Positions 21,181-33,155 of a stretch of DNA of 64,000 nucleotides are shown here, piece by piece. The translations under genes and the position numbers were made by a program. The first letter of the stretch is position 1. The number at the start of each line of letters is the position of its first letter. This DNA comes from Lutjanus erythropterus (Eukaryota; Chordata; Actinopteri; Lutjaniformes; Lutjanidae), in contig CM034613.1 of the NCBI GenBank assembly GCA_020091685.1, forward strand, positions 10,510,331 through 10,574,330, in the 5' to 3' direction. The notes under the pieces are model-generated. The model saw only the letters and a program-made list of their open reading frames with translations, did no database searches and was not told the DNA's origin.

Positions 21181-23159
21181 CTATAGCCATATATGTAGTT
21201 TTACAGGTCACTCAGCAACATATTTTGACCATCACCAAAATTTGGTTTTCTTTTAACATAGATGAGTTTAGCTTATCTAAGTACAGGAAACGGGAAAGGA
21301 GAAAAGTTCTGCCAGGTACCAAGTTAGCTCAAGTGTTGGAGGGCAGAACAAAACGGGAAGGGACTTAGGAAAGATCAACTGTCCAAACTGTCTGCAGCTG
21401 TCTCACTTCTTCCCAAAAATGTAACTCTGTCACTAAACAGCTCTGAGAAATAGCCAGAGCTGCAGGTTGTTCAAGAGTCTGGCAAACCCAACTTCTCCAG
21501 TGCACCTTTCCTGCATTAAACATTGACTCTTAGACCTGATGTGTCTGCACTATTTGATGCTCAGATCAGTTGCCTGGTTTGTCTCGCTCTTGTATGATCC
21601 GGCGCTCGTGGGTTAGCTATCTTTTTATGTGTTGAACCTTCTTCTGTTATGCAGTGGCTGTTTTTTTTTTATACCATTTTAATTGTGAATGTTTGTCTAC
21701 GACACATCTTCTTAAGTTTATACAATGATTACGCCATCATCCACACAATGTATATTTTCTTTTTTTTCTGTGTGATGCTGCTATTTATTTATTAAAATAT
21801 TATTCTAACATGTGGACAATGTGTTATGTGTACATTAACCACCAAGCCTGGGCAGTAACAGATGATGTGACAGGATCATGTAATGGAATCAGATTACAGT
21901 TATATTTTGAAAATAAAGATTAGGATTACAATATTATAATAGATTTTAAAATAAAGAACAATATACTATCATGCATGCACACACATTCGTCTCACAACAC
22001 CACTTTGGTCTGAGTGAAACCAGCTGCAGTTTATTATCAACCTCTAGTGCAAAAAATACTTAACTGGGTGGAAATTTCAATATTATTTAGTCCTCTTTCA
22101 GAAAAGACGAAGAACATCACAGTACAGTGACAGCTCTGCCTCCAGATGATTCTGTCATCCAAGTACTCAACATCTAATTTAAAGAAACATTTACAGGTCA
22201 GACCAACACAGACCAAACTCTAACGACCAACTGCAAATATTAACTACACAGGCCACTTAAGTTTTTGACAGCGACCAGTCGCCACACAGAAGTCCAGTCA
22301 GCAAGCTAACCTGTCAACTACTATTGAAACAAAAAAATATTTTGGGACTGTGGTGATTCTGTCAGTGTAACTGAAATTTGAGTGTAAAGTACATTTAAAT
22401 GTGCATAATCACTTTATCTGAACATGAATTTGCGCTTGAAAAGGAAGGAAAAGCTTGACCAACAATTAATAAACCAACAATGAAGATAAAACATTATATT
22501 AGGCTGAAGAATTCTGTCTTGCTGAACATTTCTCTCAAACCACAACATTATCAAACCCCAGAGCAGCAGTACAACAATCCTGGTAAAAGTTACTCAACTG
22601 CTTAGTATTCCTCCCCTCTGATGATTAATAGCTGCATACCTAGCTGTGTAATTTGGGGAATTTGATAATAACAGTATAATAACCCAGTCTGCTCTACTAT
22701 TATGTTCTTTTGTGCGGCAAACACTTGCCTATCAGTGGGAGCTTGTTATCCAAAGTGCTTCACAGCGCCATGAAAAGAGCTGAACCTGGAGCTAATTAAA
22801 CCCTTATCCTTGTCTGTGTTTCAGTGTCATGCTCGGCCCATTGAGCCGTGCAGGAAACCCTCATGTTGTGAGTACTTTACCCACACTGGCAAAGTGAGCT
22901 GTGTGCTTTTTATTAATCATGTGAGGAGCTTAGTTTGATACAGGCTAAAAATTAAAGGGCTAAAACACAGAATATTGTAAATTAATGCATACATGTGTGC
23001 AAGTAGCACCATCAATTGTTGCATCGATTACTGCAAAAAACATTCTAGTGTTCCTACTACAGACAGTCAATACTGTCAGTAACATTATATAGGTGCTAAA
23101 TAGCAACAACAACATAAAATGTTTTAGAGCTCCCCCTACACGTCTCACAGTAGATTTTT

Positions 23160-23201
23160 GGGGGAGCTTTTCAGGGGAGGTGAGCTCCCCTTTGCTCCCC
23201 C
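23160..23201. repeat. imperfect GC-rich hairpin
   Basis: Outer arms GGGGGAGC (23160-23167) and GCTCCCCC (23194-23201), inner arms AGGGGAG (23173-23179) and CTCCCCT (23185-23191). The bulges are 5 and 2 bases and the loop is 5 bases. It stands out in an AT-rich stretch. No terminator or miRNA role is shown. Confidence 0.6.
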
Positions 23202-25019
23202 ATGGTTAAAAGAGCATCAAGCATGATAGCGAAACGATAAATAAAGTTAATTAGTTTAAACATTAAATATATTGTCTTTGTACTGTATTCAACTGCACAT
23301 AGGTCAAAAGGTTTTTGTATCTTATTGCATTCTGTTTTTATTTACATTTTACACAACATCACGAACTTTTGGAGCTGGGGTTTTAATTAAAACACTGGGG
23401 GTATTTAATGCATTTTTTTTTGTTAAGTATAGTAACCTTGGACTGAGGTCCATAAAGGTTATAAATTACCTATTAAACTTTTAAAAAGCAGATCGTGTGC
23501 CGTACAGCCTCAGTATAACAATCAGATATTATTACCACATACAGCCACGAGGTGGCACTACAGTAACTTAAAGCACCCAGTCACAATCACCAGGAAACTA
23601 CCCCAAATCCTCCAGGACGTCCCGCAAAGCTCTACAGATAACAAGAAGCACAATGTCACAGCTCCCTGCAGTACTTATCATGAGGTAAGTGTTGCTATTT
23701 TTTCAGCAAATAACATATCCTGGTTGGATATTCTGAATGGAGTATATTCTGATTAAGATATGTGGGATATGCTGGTATTATTCTGGTTTTAGGAGCATTA
23801 TTTGGATATGTAAACAGCAGAACATGTGTCTCAGTTGGGGTTTTTATAGCAGTTTGTGACACACAGCCTCTTCTGTTCTCTGCTGTAAACAAACTAAATA
23901 GCCAACAGTTTGCAGGACTGGAATAGAGATACATGCACAAAAGAAAATCTCATATTTGAGATCAGAGGGGAAAACACCTTACTTTTAAACATTATTGTAA
24001 ACATTTGATATCAACATGTTTTTGGATATGCACAAACAGTGCAATGCTTTTCAAGAAGATGATAATATGAAGGCAGAGTTTGCAACTCAAACATGTCCAC
24101 CACCAGTGGAAAACTTAAAAAAAAAACTATTTTGACAGAAAAAAGTGTCCATAATCAGAGTATGTACAGCTGTATGACTCACAAACACACACTTACTCAC
24201 TAAGAGAACATTCAGCATTAATTTGAATTCTGATTAATATGAAATGGCCAAACTAAAACACTTTAAAATGTTTTTTTAAGTATTTAAAAGTTCAGTGAAT
24301 CAATGAATAAATACATTTTTTGTGATTAAAAGTCTTCACTTTACGGTATGTAATTATTCTTCCATTATTAATTTTTGCTTATATGGATTTTAGAGGTTGT
24401 CAACAAAGTGTATACAGCCTAGATACATACAAAATAACTATTAATTAATTTTCCATTATACTGATATGTGCTTACCCATTTAAAGGTTAATGTGTTTAAA
24501 GTCATCACGCAGCTCAACTGTCTTCGTGCTCTCAATCACCACCACAGACAGCATCTTTAACTGTTTGTTTTTTTCAGCGTCACTTAAATCAGCACCATGG
24601 ACAGCGACAGATGCTGAGGAGGAGCTCCAGATTTCAAACATGAAGCAACAGCGCCACTGAGCGGTGGAGCTGGAGAACAGCAGAACTCTCGACCGAACAC
24701 TGAATTTATTAAAGGATCATATAATGTCTTAAAATACACTTTCAAATGTATCTATGTGCAAGATTTCATACTATTTATATTAAATATGTCCAACACTCAT
24801 ACATACAAAAAAAATTAATCTATTATCTATCTCTCTTTTAAGCTTAAATAATAAACACTCATATATGCAAACATTGCAGACATCTACCATTAAATAATAT
24901 CAAAATAATAAAAAAAAAACAATAATCAGTATGGGATACCTAAATGTTAATGTAAAATTACAATAAAAACATACATTATCTTTCATTGCAGTACAGTTGG
25001 ACCATTTTGATTCTTTCTT

Positions 25020-25470
25020 AGTGTCTTTGACTGAGAATAATTTAAGATTAATTTAATCTAAAATTACTACCAATCAGAGTTTTACAAAACTAGATTTAAA
25101 ATGACTAAATCCAGAATTACAATCAAGCAGAGCTCTGTTGCACAATTAAAGACTAAACTCAGTTCAGTAAATCCAAGTTTAGTGATGTAAACCAAAATAA
25201 CCAATATAGGGATACTTGCCAAATTAAAGTAAATACATGAATAAAAAATTTAAACTTTGTAAAATCTTTATCCATCAAAAGAGCTCTGTATTGGAGTTTA
25301 GTTTTGGTGCAGGAGAGGGTTAGAGCAAAAACTAATCTGAGCTTTAAATTTAATCTTTCCATATTTTAAGATGAGTTTAAAAGTTTGGTGCAACACAATT
25401 TAAAATTAAAGCATGATTTAACCTGTTTTTTAAAAAAAATCTTTGTTGGTGCAACACTGTTTAAAAGTCT
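25020..25470. repeat. AT-rich dispersed repeat shared with 20,040-20,336
   Basis: Shared motifs are 'ttaatttaatctaa', 'agattta/agtttag', 'agtaaat.c..agt' and 'tgatgtaaa'. It ends with repeated 'ttggtgcaacac' at about 25,385 and 25,447. No ORF of note. Confidence 0.45.
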
Positions 25471-25944
25471 TAACATATTCTTTAAATTCACATCAAATCT
25501 GGTGAAACTGGGGAAATAATCATTGCTATTTTGCATTTATTTATGTGCATGCAGAGTCAGCAAGTTGACAATGAAGTCACTGTTATATTTATCATTCTTC
25601 ACACATTTTTTACTCAATTTTTACAGTTATTTTTTACACATTTTTTACACAATATATAATCCCTCATTTGAGTCCAAAAAGTATTTGAATATATACAATG
25701 ATAAAACCACTATGTTAAAGATTCTGGTTCAAATTTAAAGAGATGTAGTATTATATGCACTGTGTAAAACTTTAAAATTTCTTTTTTCTATTAAATATGT
25801 GGTCATATAGGAATGACACCGGTGAAATTATCTGCTTTTGCTGAAATGAAAAAATATCTGGTGATTATTTTTTCGCTCTCAGTTCATTAATTGAATCCAA
25901 AGAGCCTCCACATGTGTTTACATGTAAGTGTCATATTCCCACAG

Positions 25945-26107
25945 GCCTGCAGCGGCTCTGCCCGCTCGCCCATGCTGCTGCTCGATGGAGTGGGTGGTGG
26001 TCTCGGCTGCCACCGGCAAAACTCGGAGCACTTCGGATGCGCATGCGTCGTTCCACGAATTTGCTGCATCTCCCTGGTTCGTCTGAGTTGCGTCAAGCTG
26101 GCAGGAG
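25945..26107. promoter_or_regulatory. isolated CpG-rich block with NRF1-type site, possible upstream promoter or exon
   Basis: A GC-rich, CpG-bearing segment in AT-rich surroundings. TGCGCATGCGT at 26038-26048 fits the NRF1 consensus. The block is bounded by 'cccacag' on the left and 'caggag|gtatc' on the right, so it could be a spliced noncoding exon. It lies about 0.9 kb before the wasf3 candidate exon 1. All frames contain short ORFs, but none is recognisable. Confidence 0.35.
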
Positions 26108-26379
26108 GTATCACTAGAAATACAAGGCAGTAAAGGCATTTAACGTTCAACATAAAATAACTTTAAACAATTATTCCTCTACTAAACAGTTGTTCTGAAG
26201 TATTAATGCATACAATGAGATGATCTGAGATGTTTTACTGTAGCGGCATCATTAAATATTGGTGTATGTAGCGTTGGAGCTACATGGGTGGGATAATTAC
26301 TCACTTCCATATATACCTTAAATAATTATCTGTTTATCATGTATAACCTAAATATTTATCTTAGTGTTAATCAAATATG

Positions 26380-26514
26380 TAAGGGATAATGCACAGGTCA
26401 TTCTTTCAAAATAAACCCTGACAGAGTGATGCAGGAAGGGGTTTATTTTGCAAAAATAACTCATAACCCCATTATCATTGTATTTTATTCCACTTATTAC
26501 ACGGCTATTTATTA

Positions 26515-26575
<61 letters not shown>

Positions 26576-26640
26576 TGAGATAATATTGATTTAAAAGTGA
26601 TTTTTATTAATTTAATAATGTATTTTATTACTTCTGAGTC
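26380..26640. repeat. dispersed repeat shared with 3476-3660
   Basis: It has 'aagggataatgcacagg', 'gatgcaggaaggggttta' and, after the AAT microsatellite, 'gatttaaaagtgatttttat'. These occur in the same order as in the copy at 3476-3660. Confidence 0.4.
26515..26574. repeat. (AAT)20 microsatellite
   Basis: Sixty uninterrupted bases of AAT. Likely polymorphic. Confidence 0.97.
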
Positions 26641-26810
26641 TGTGATCAGAACCTAATCAAATGTAAATAGCTTAATGTTTATGGAAAATCCTTGTGTCGA
26701 TAATATTATCCGATATGTCACTAGTGAAAATGTCTTGTTTACAGGATGGGTCCCCATTTTTGCCCATCATGTCTCCACTTCTGTTTAGCAACGTTTACTG
26801 AGACTTTTAT

Positions 26811-26940
26811 TTTGAATGCAAATCGGAAGTGGTGTTTCTTTACGACAGGCTGCAGCTTGACGCTCGTCAGGTCGACGGACGCTGCCTTGGAAACGACATA
26901 AATCCAGTCCACGCAGCTGGGTTGCGAGCAGGGACCCAGA
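26811..26940 (+). promoter_or_regulatory. candidate wasf3 promoter
   Basis: A CpG-rich stretch begins here. ATGCAAAT (octamer) at 26816-26823 directly abuts CGGAAGTG (ETS-type) at 26824-26831. No TATA box stands out. Placement rests on position just before a plausible noncoding exon with a good donor. The start of transcription is not known. Confidence 0.4.
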
Positions 26941-27140
26941 TTTCCTCACTTCAAAGGCTTCTCTCCTCCTCTTCCTCCTCCTCCTCCTCCTCCACCTCCT
27001 CTCTCCTCCATCCCTCCATCCATCCATCGAGCTGCGAACATGGACGACCTGGAATGAGATGCAGAGCAAGAGAGAAGGAGCGGAGAAAACCGGTTAAATA
27101 AACGAGAGAAGAAGAAGGTGACGGGAGGGACCGCAGCCAG
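26941..27140 (+). other. wasf3: putative noncoding exon 1 of wasf3
   Basis: A GC- and CpG-rich stretch ending in CAGCCAG|gtaaatct, a strong donor at 27140/27141. The first coding exon (55642) has only twelve untranslated bases after its acceptor, so an upstream noncoding exon is required, and this is the best candidate in the window. The 5' limit is arbitrary. A TCC run at 26961-27005 may lie in the promoter or the exon. Confidence 0.45.
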
Positions 27141-27560
27141 GTAAATCTGATTTTAAATCGGCTTTGCGTGTGACAGCAGCGGCGTGGACACATGTCTCCT
27201 GTGAGCGCACGTACAGGCAGAGGGAGGGTGCGTTTGTTATTGTTGTTGCATCGTACACACACGCACAAAACACAATGCACCCGCACTTATACACAGGCTG
27301 CATGCTTATTAATTAGAGCCCATTCATCTGCAGGCGGGCAGGCAGGTTTTCACTCCATTTTTCCCTCAATAATCGTGACCGCCATCGTTTTCCATCGCAC
27401 CGGTCAGGTGTGTCTCCGCTCCTCCTGCAACAAAATGTCACCAGTTGGTCGAATGTGTCACAGGATTTAACAGGGAACAAGCTCGTGGCTGCATGTCGAC
27501 TAGAAAGAGAGCAATTGGGTTTATACAGGAGGCGTGCAGGGGATTAGTCTGTGCCAGGGG

Positions 27561-28660
27561 CCCATTCTGTCACTGTCTGTCAATATACTGCTTTTTTTTT
27601 TTCATCGAATTTGGTTTAGAGATGCGTCTTCAACCACAGAATTAATGGGCTTAAATGTGCTTGTACCTGCACACATATTTAACCACATTCTGTGGTACAA
27701 ATTCTAGTATGACCCATGCTGTGCTAAAATTGCATGTTTTTCAAATAGGATTCTGTTTAGAGATGTGTCTCTAACTACAGAATGAAATGGCTTAAATGTA
27801 TCTGTAACAGGACATATATTCTGGCTATATTCTGTTAGAAATTGAAGTTATCGCCATTTGTCAATATACTGCTAGAATAGCATGTTTTTCAAATGAAATT
27901 CAGTTTAGTTATACCTGCAGAGTAAATGGGCTTTAAAATTTAACCATATTCTGTGTTAGAAATTAAAGTAGGACCCATTCTGTGGCTGTCTGTCAATATG
28001 CTGCTAAAATAGCAACTTTTTTGAGTGGAATTCTGTTTGGACACGTGTCTCAAGCTACATAATTGATGGACTTAAATTTTAACTGTATTCCGTGTTCAAA
28101 TATGACCCATTCTGTGCTAAAATAGCATGTTTTTCAAATGTGATTCAGTGAGGAGATGAGTGGCAAACTATAGAATAAAAGGGCTAAAAGTGTAACCATG
28201 TTCAATGTTAAAAACTTAAGTATGACACATTTTGTAACTGTCTGTCAATATAGTGCTAAAATTACATGTTTTTCAAATGGAATTTGGTTTAGAAATGTGC
28301 TGCAGAATTTATGGGCTTAAATGTGTTTGTACCTGCTCATGTATTTTAACCCTATCAATTAGATGTGTCTTAAACTATTGAATCTGTAGGCTTAAATTTA
28401 AACCATATTCTATCCTTGAAATTCAAGTACGACCCATTGTGTCACTGTCAACTAAAATGTCACGTTTTTCAAATGGAATTTAGTTTGTGATGTGTCTCAA
28501 ACTGCAGAATTAATGGACGTAGATGTGTTTGTGGCTGCACGTGTATTTTAACCTGATTCTGTGCTAGAAATTCAGTTCTGTTGTTCATTCAGAGTGCATT
28601 CAAATTAGATTTTATTCAGAGATGTGTATGAAATGTATTAATTTGTTGGGATTCTGTACG
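27561..28660. repeat. degenerate tandem array, about eight units of 120-205 bp
   Basis: Units start near 27561, 27711, 27851, 27972, 28104, 28224, 28431 and 28578. The ordered landmarks are GACCCATTCTGT, CTGTCTGTCAATAT.CTG, CTAAAATAGCATGTTTTTC, AAATGGAATTCAGTTTAGA, GATGTGTCTCAAACTACAGA, ATTAATGGGCTTAAATGTG and TTTTAACCATATTCTGTG. Spacings are 150, 140, 121, 132, 120, 207 and about 147, with loss or gain of sub-blocks. No unit carries a conserved ORF. Confidence 0.85.
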
Positions 28661-29609
28661 TCTTTTGTTGTGAGCATGTTAAGAGTTTGATTATTGTGGC
28701 TCATTTTGCTGCTGTTGCTGTTGCTTACCTCTGCTGGTGGATTCCCTACGTGTCCTCTGATTGGAAAAGGCCCACTGTAATCTGAATCCAGGTAGCCTCA
28801 GCCACCTGGTGGGATTTGTGCGGATTATCATCCCTACGTGATGTTTTATGCGAACAAGGGGCAAATGATAATGAAAGTGTAGTGGACTAACAGGGAGAAG
28901 CCTTTAACTATAATCATAATTGTCACAGGAATTAAACTTGAATGAATGTCTTTTGGGGTTTATACCACTGATCAGACAAAACAAGCATTTTTTCACTATT
29001 TCCTTACATTTTGTAGACTAAACTAGGGACGCACAATAAATATTGGGGCTATGAACTGTTGTTCAATAACGGGACAATTATATTATTTTTTATTGTTATG
29101 ACAATGAAATCATAACTGATAAATATCCTCTATAATAAGATCTGATTTGACAGATTACGTCAAAGAATATAACTTGAATTCTTAGACAAAAGGCTCTATA
29201 AAAAGTCAACATATTTTGTTGAACTTTACTGGTGGCGATTGTGATCTCTATTGTAATATTAATGCACAGCTTTGTTGAAGCTTGTTGTTGTTGTTGTTGG
29301 TCTGATTATTTCTGAATTACAGACCGTTGCTATGAAAAACTATGCTATGGCCACAGTTCTGATTCAGACATTAAAGCAGGACAGGACAAGTCTCTCTGCA
29401 CTGTCATGTTAATCTTTCATATTTCTAAACTCCACTGACCAGACTGAGGTTGACATGTGCAGCAGGACATTAAGGACAACGTAGCATCCACTAAACTGAG
29501 TGTATCACTAAAATCAACGACAAAAACTTTAAAATATTCCAGACAAACTGTTTGCAGTATATTGTGCCATGCAACAAAGTGGTTTTGGGGTTTAAATAGA
29601 TTGGCATTG

Positions 29610-29850
29610 TTTGTTAAATACTAGCAGGGCGGGTTAGTGTCATAAGTCATTCAACAGGGAGTGAGTTCAAGTAGTGGTCCTGCAGAAGCACTCTTGAGCA
29701 GGACCTTGAATCTCTCCCAGCTCCAGTATTCCTCATCTGTTGATCTCTGATCACCCAGTTAACTTTATCGTTCAGCTTGTAAACCAGCGATCTGCTTGCA
29801 GCCAGTTAGGGCTGAATGACATGCAGTGACAGATTGTGATTGTACTATGA
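29610..29850 (+). mobile_element. probable tRNA-derived SINE remnant
   Basis: It has 'agtgagttcaagtagtgg' resembling a degraded B box, then 'ctgcagaagcactcttgagcaggacctt' (split here as CTGCAGAAGCACTC and TTGAGCAGGACCTT), a layout seen in fish SINEs after the tRNA head. It is diverged, with the family and limits uncertain. Confidence 0.4.
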
Positions 29851-29884
29851 ATCACAGTTTTAGTGGGAATGATAGAACCCCAAC

Positions 29885-30620
29885 CCCCAAAAAGTTGTGA
29901 CATGTAACTACAAACAAAATGCACTGATTTGCAAAACACTTTTTTGACTTATATTCACTTGAATACAGTACAAAGACAAGATATTTAATACTCAACCGGA
30001 ATAACAAAGACACAATATTTAAGTTTAAACTAATTAACTTTATTCATTTTTTTGTAAATATACACTCAGTCTGAATTTGATATCTGCAACATGTTCCAAA
30101 AAGTTGGAACAGGTTGATGTTAACCACTGTGATACATCAGCTTTTCTTTTAACAACACTCAGTGAGTGTTTGGGAACTGAGGACACTGATTGTTGAAGTA
30201 TTGAAGTAAATTCTTCCTCATTCTTGCTTGATATACGACTTTAGGTGCTCACCAGTCCCGGGTCTCTGTTGTCACATTTTGTGCTTCATAATGCAGAATG
30301 TGTCTTGACATTGTCTTGCTGAAATAAACAGGGACGTCTCTGAAAAAGATGTCCGGATGGCAGCATATGTTGCTCCAAAACCTGTATGTATCTTTCAGCA
30401 TTAATGGGGCCTTCACAGATATGACAGTTACCCATGATGTCATGGGCACTAACGCGCCCTCCTACGATCACAGATGCTGCTTTTGAAGTTAGCGCTCGTA
30501 ACAATCTGGATGATTTTTTTTCCTCTTAAGCCTGGAGGACACAACGTCAATGATTTCTGAAAACAATCTGAAATGTGGACTCATCAGACCACAGAACACT
30601 TTTCCACATTTGAGGACGTC
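29885..30620 (-). mobile_element. Tc1-family transposon remnant, 3' half
   Basis: On the minus strand, two overlapping frames (30249-30449 and 30286-30504) carry pieces of a Tc1-type DDE transposase: GNCHICEGPINAERYIQVLE, HMLPSGHLFQ and LFQQDNVKTHSA. The last holds the second catalytic Asp in the QQDN motif. A frame shift separates the pieces. The element's right terminal region is at the left (plus-strand coordinates 29,885-30,120). The N-terminal half of the transposase is missing beyond about 30,620. It is inactive. Confidence 0.85.
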
Positions 30621-30649
30621 ATTTGGAAAACAGTGATCAACATTTTCAC

Positions 30650-30795
30650 TATTTTCTGGACCAAACAACTAATCAGTTGATCAATAAAATGATGGACAGA
30701 TTAATCAATGATTATAGTAATTGTTAGTTGCAGATAGTTCTGCATTACACTTGAGCAAATTGCAATTTTGATAATGTTTCAATTAATTATTCAGC
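30650..30795. repeat. 'taatcgattaat'-type dispersed repeat, fragment
   Basis: It contains 'caactaatcagttgatcaat' and 'attgttagttgcag'. Related copies are at 35,825-36,125, 43,120-43,415 and 44,598-44,675. Such sequences are common in fish genomes and end in 'ttgcagct'. Confidence 0.5.
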
Positions 30796-31061
30796 CCTAA
30801 AGTTTTTCTGATGTTACCCCTGTAAGTTGGACATACAAGCCACAAAGTGACCCTGACACAACACTGATATTATAACTGGATAAAGTGGAGAGCAAATGTG
30901 AGCTCCCTGTTAATTAAAACAGATTTTATTTAACATTTAACCACCGAAAATAACCACTCTGTCATTTACAAATATACTGAGTGCAATTCTGTGAACATCA
31001 ACTGAGTCCTTTCAAGTCTAGACTCCAGCCTGGGTGAACAGTGATTAGATAATAGGTTTCT

Positions 31062-31063
<2 letters not shown>

Positions 31064-31120
<57 letters not shown>

Positions 31121-31124
31121 GTGT
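31064..31124. repeat. (TG)n microsatellite
   Basis: Sixty-one bases of TG with one C interruption at 31116. The minus-strand His-Thr ORFs crossing it are artefacts. Confidence 0.97.
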
Positions 31125-31301
31125 AGCTGCTGTACAGTACAGAGTTGTATTCATAAGAGACAGTGCTCAGACAAGCTTGTGCTGATTCCTTACATAAGCG
31201 AATCATCGAGGAAGGAAGGCGAAGAAGGCTGCTGAGCGCTAAACAAGCATAAAGGCTCAAACAGGGACACAGCACAACACGCACAGATGCATAACTAGAC
31301 G

Positions 31302-31342
31302 CACACACACACATACATCCACACACACACACACACACACAC
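31302..31342. repeat. (CA)n microsatellite
   Basis: CA repeat interrupted by 'tacatc', about 180 bases after the (TG)n at 31064. Confidence 0.95.
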
Positions 31343-32849
31343 TCACAGTAACTTAACCGAGTGTGAAGCAGAGACAAAGCTGGGGTGATGCTGTGCTGGT
31401 TGACATAGAAATGTTTTCTGCCGAGGCCACAAAGGGCATTTTCTAGTTTCTCAAGCATTTTTTTTTCTTTTTTTTTTAGATGCACTCCACCCATTTTCTC
31501 CCAAAGAAGTCACTAGTTTGCTTACATTTACAGTTTTTTTTTTATTGCATTGTCCTCCACCCTCCGAACACTAAGGACTTTTGATAATGCATTTTTAAAG
31601 GGCAAATACACTGACATTTTTGTCTGTTTGTTCCAAAATGAGATGCAAAGACGCTAATTTAACATACTTCCAGGCATAACTCTCTCTCTCTCTTTTTGGA
31701 GGAATCTGCTCTAGTTTTAAATACTGACTTTAGTTTTCCTAGCAATCAGTTTGACCAGTGTTTCCAGTCCTTCAGTGAGGAATGTTTTCTGTATGTTTTA
31801 TACCGGGACATTTATTGTGTCCTTTATTTCAGTATCAAACACAACAGATCACGTTGTTCTTTCTCCCCTTGCTTCACTTCTCTCAGTTTCTTTTCATTTG
31901 TGAGTCTTTCTGAAGCTCTCGTCGTTCTTTCCTCTGGTGCAAACAGAACTTATTGCCTTTGAGCAGCTGGGCTCAAAGTGAAGGTTGATGGAATATCAGG
32001 TTAACTTTTATGCTTGTACTTGAGGTTTAGGTTTAAAAAAGGACGGCCGCCAAACTGAAAACAACCTTCCATCCTGAATGTTCTGTGTTTTTTTGCTGGA
32101 GATTTAAAGCTGCTGTTTTATTCTCTGCTCAAACACTGAGGATGATTAGGATTCCAGAGGGAAAGCGGTATGTTTTCACAGTAATCTGTATTTCAGGAGT
32201 GCGTCTCTGTCCCTGGATAGAAGGCACTGCACTTATACGTTTTCCAGATCCTTCCTCCCAGAGGAGCTTGTTCTGTGCCTCAGCCTCCTCTTTGAACCAC
32301 ATCTAGTCGATTTTAAACGTTTCCAGGTGAAAGGAAGTGGCATATTATTCAAACAGATCACTGCCTTCCTTGGATTTTCCCTCGAACACATGTTCGGTGC
32401 GTCTCGTTGAGGCTAATGGTTTGAATTAACTCTGAAGATACACAGCAGCCTCTTCAGGGTGCACTCAGACTGAGTGATGTGGCCACTTAGAGATCCTCTC
32501 TGGGGCTATTCATAGTCTGAATAACCATCTGACACATTGAATAGGATCTGTCTGTTATGAGTCTTCGTACAGTATATCTCACTCTGTTCCCATTGAAGGA
32601 TGGTGTAGTTAAAGAGAACTGGTTTTAGTGAAAGCCATTAGATTTTGAAAATATCCAGCTGAATAGGCTGAAAACAACCTTTTGTCAGCATTATCATATT
32701 TTTCTACAAACTAAAACTTGTGCCATCAGAATAACTTGAAAGATGCTATAAAAATGAACACATAGTGACTTTAAAGGTCCAGTGTTTAAGATTTATGGGG
32801 GTCTATTAATATCAGCTTGATTTTTGAGCAACTTTCCTTCACAATAATA

Positions 32850-33155
32850 CAAACCCAATTCAAAAGAGTTGGGACATTGTAAATAACATGCAACATGTTC
32901 CAAAAAAGCTGGCACAGGAGCATGTTTACCACTGTGATGCATCATGGGAGACAGGTCTGGACTGCAGGCAGGTCATTCTAGTACCTGAACTCTTTTACTA
33001 TGAAGCCACGCTGTTGTTGTGTTGCCTTTCACTCATGTGACAGTTACCCATGATGCCATGGGCACAGATGCTGCTTTTGAAGTTAGTGCTGGTTACAATC
33101 TGGATGGTCCTTTTCCTCTTAAGCCCGCAGGACACAACGTCCATGATTTCTGGTA
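32850..33155 (-). mobile_element. Tc1-family transposon remnant, internally deleted
   Basis: Matches the copies at 29,885 and 47,700: 'gcaacatgttccaaaaaagc', 'gtctggactgcaggcaggtc', 'ttactatgaagccac', 'gtgacagttacccatgatg', 'cagatgctgcttttgaagtt' and 'gacacaacgtccatgatttc'. Most of the body is deleted, leaving about 300 bases. Confidence 0.8.

Larger units (their letters stand above)
14556..26800. other. intergenic region between htr2c-like gene and wasf3
   Basis: No gene could be supported. It is filled with small repeats, the clearest being listed separately. Other fragments are 'ggtattggggccaatatata' at about 15,720-15,830, a possible MITE at about 23,695-23,960 ('ggatattctgaatggagtat'), 24,207-24,262 (shared with intron 10593-13641) and poly-T at 21,661. 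A possible 43-base exon at 22,825-22,867 is discussed as a finding. The stretches 18,600-19,770 and 21,200-22,700 hold nothing I recognise. Confidence 0.6.

Noticed and set aside
25887-26153. 88-residue minus-strand ORF over the CpG block
   Set aside because: All frames are partly open because of base composition. No homology is recognised, and the block is better explained as regulatory or noncoding.
26785-27286. Minus-strand Arg/Glu-rich ORFs over the CpG region
   Set aside because: They come from the TCC trinucleotide run and CpG-rich promoter sequence. No homology is recognised.
31060-31494. 144-residue minus-strand ORF with poly-His-Thr end
   Set aside because: Driven by two CA/GT microsatellites. 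No conserved domain or splice support.
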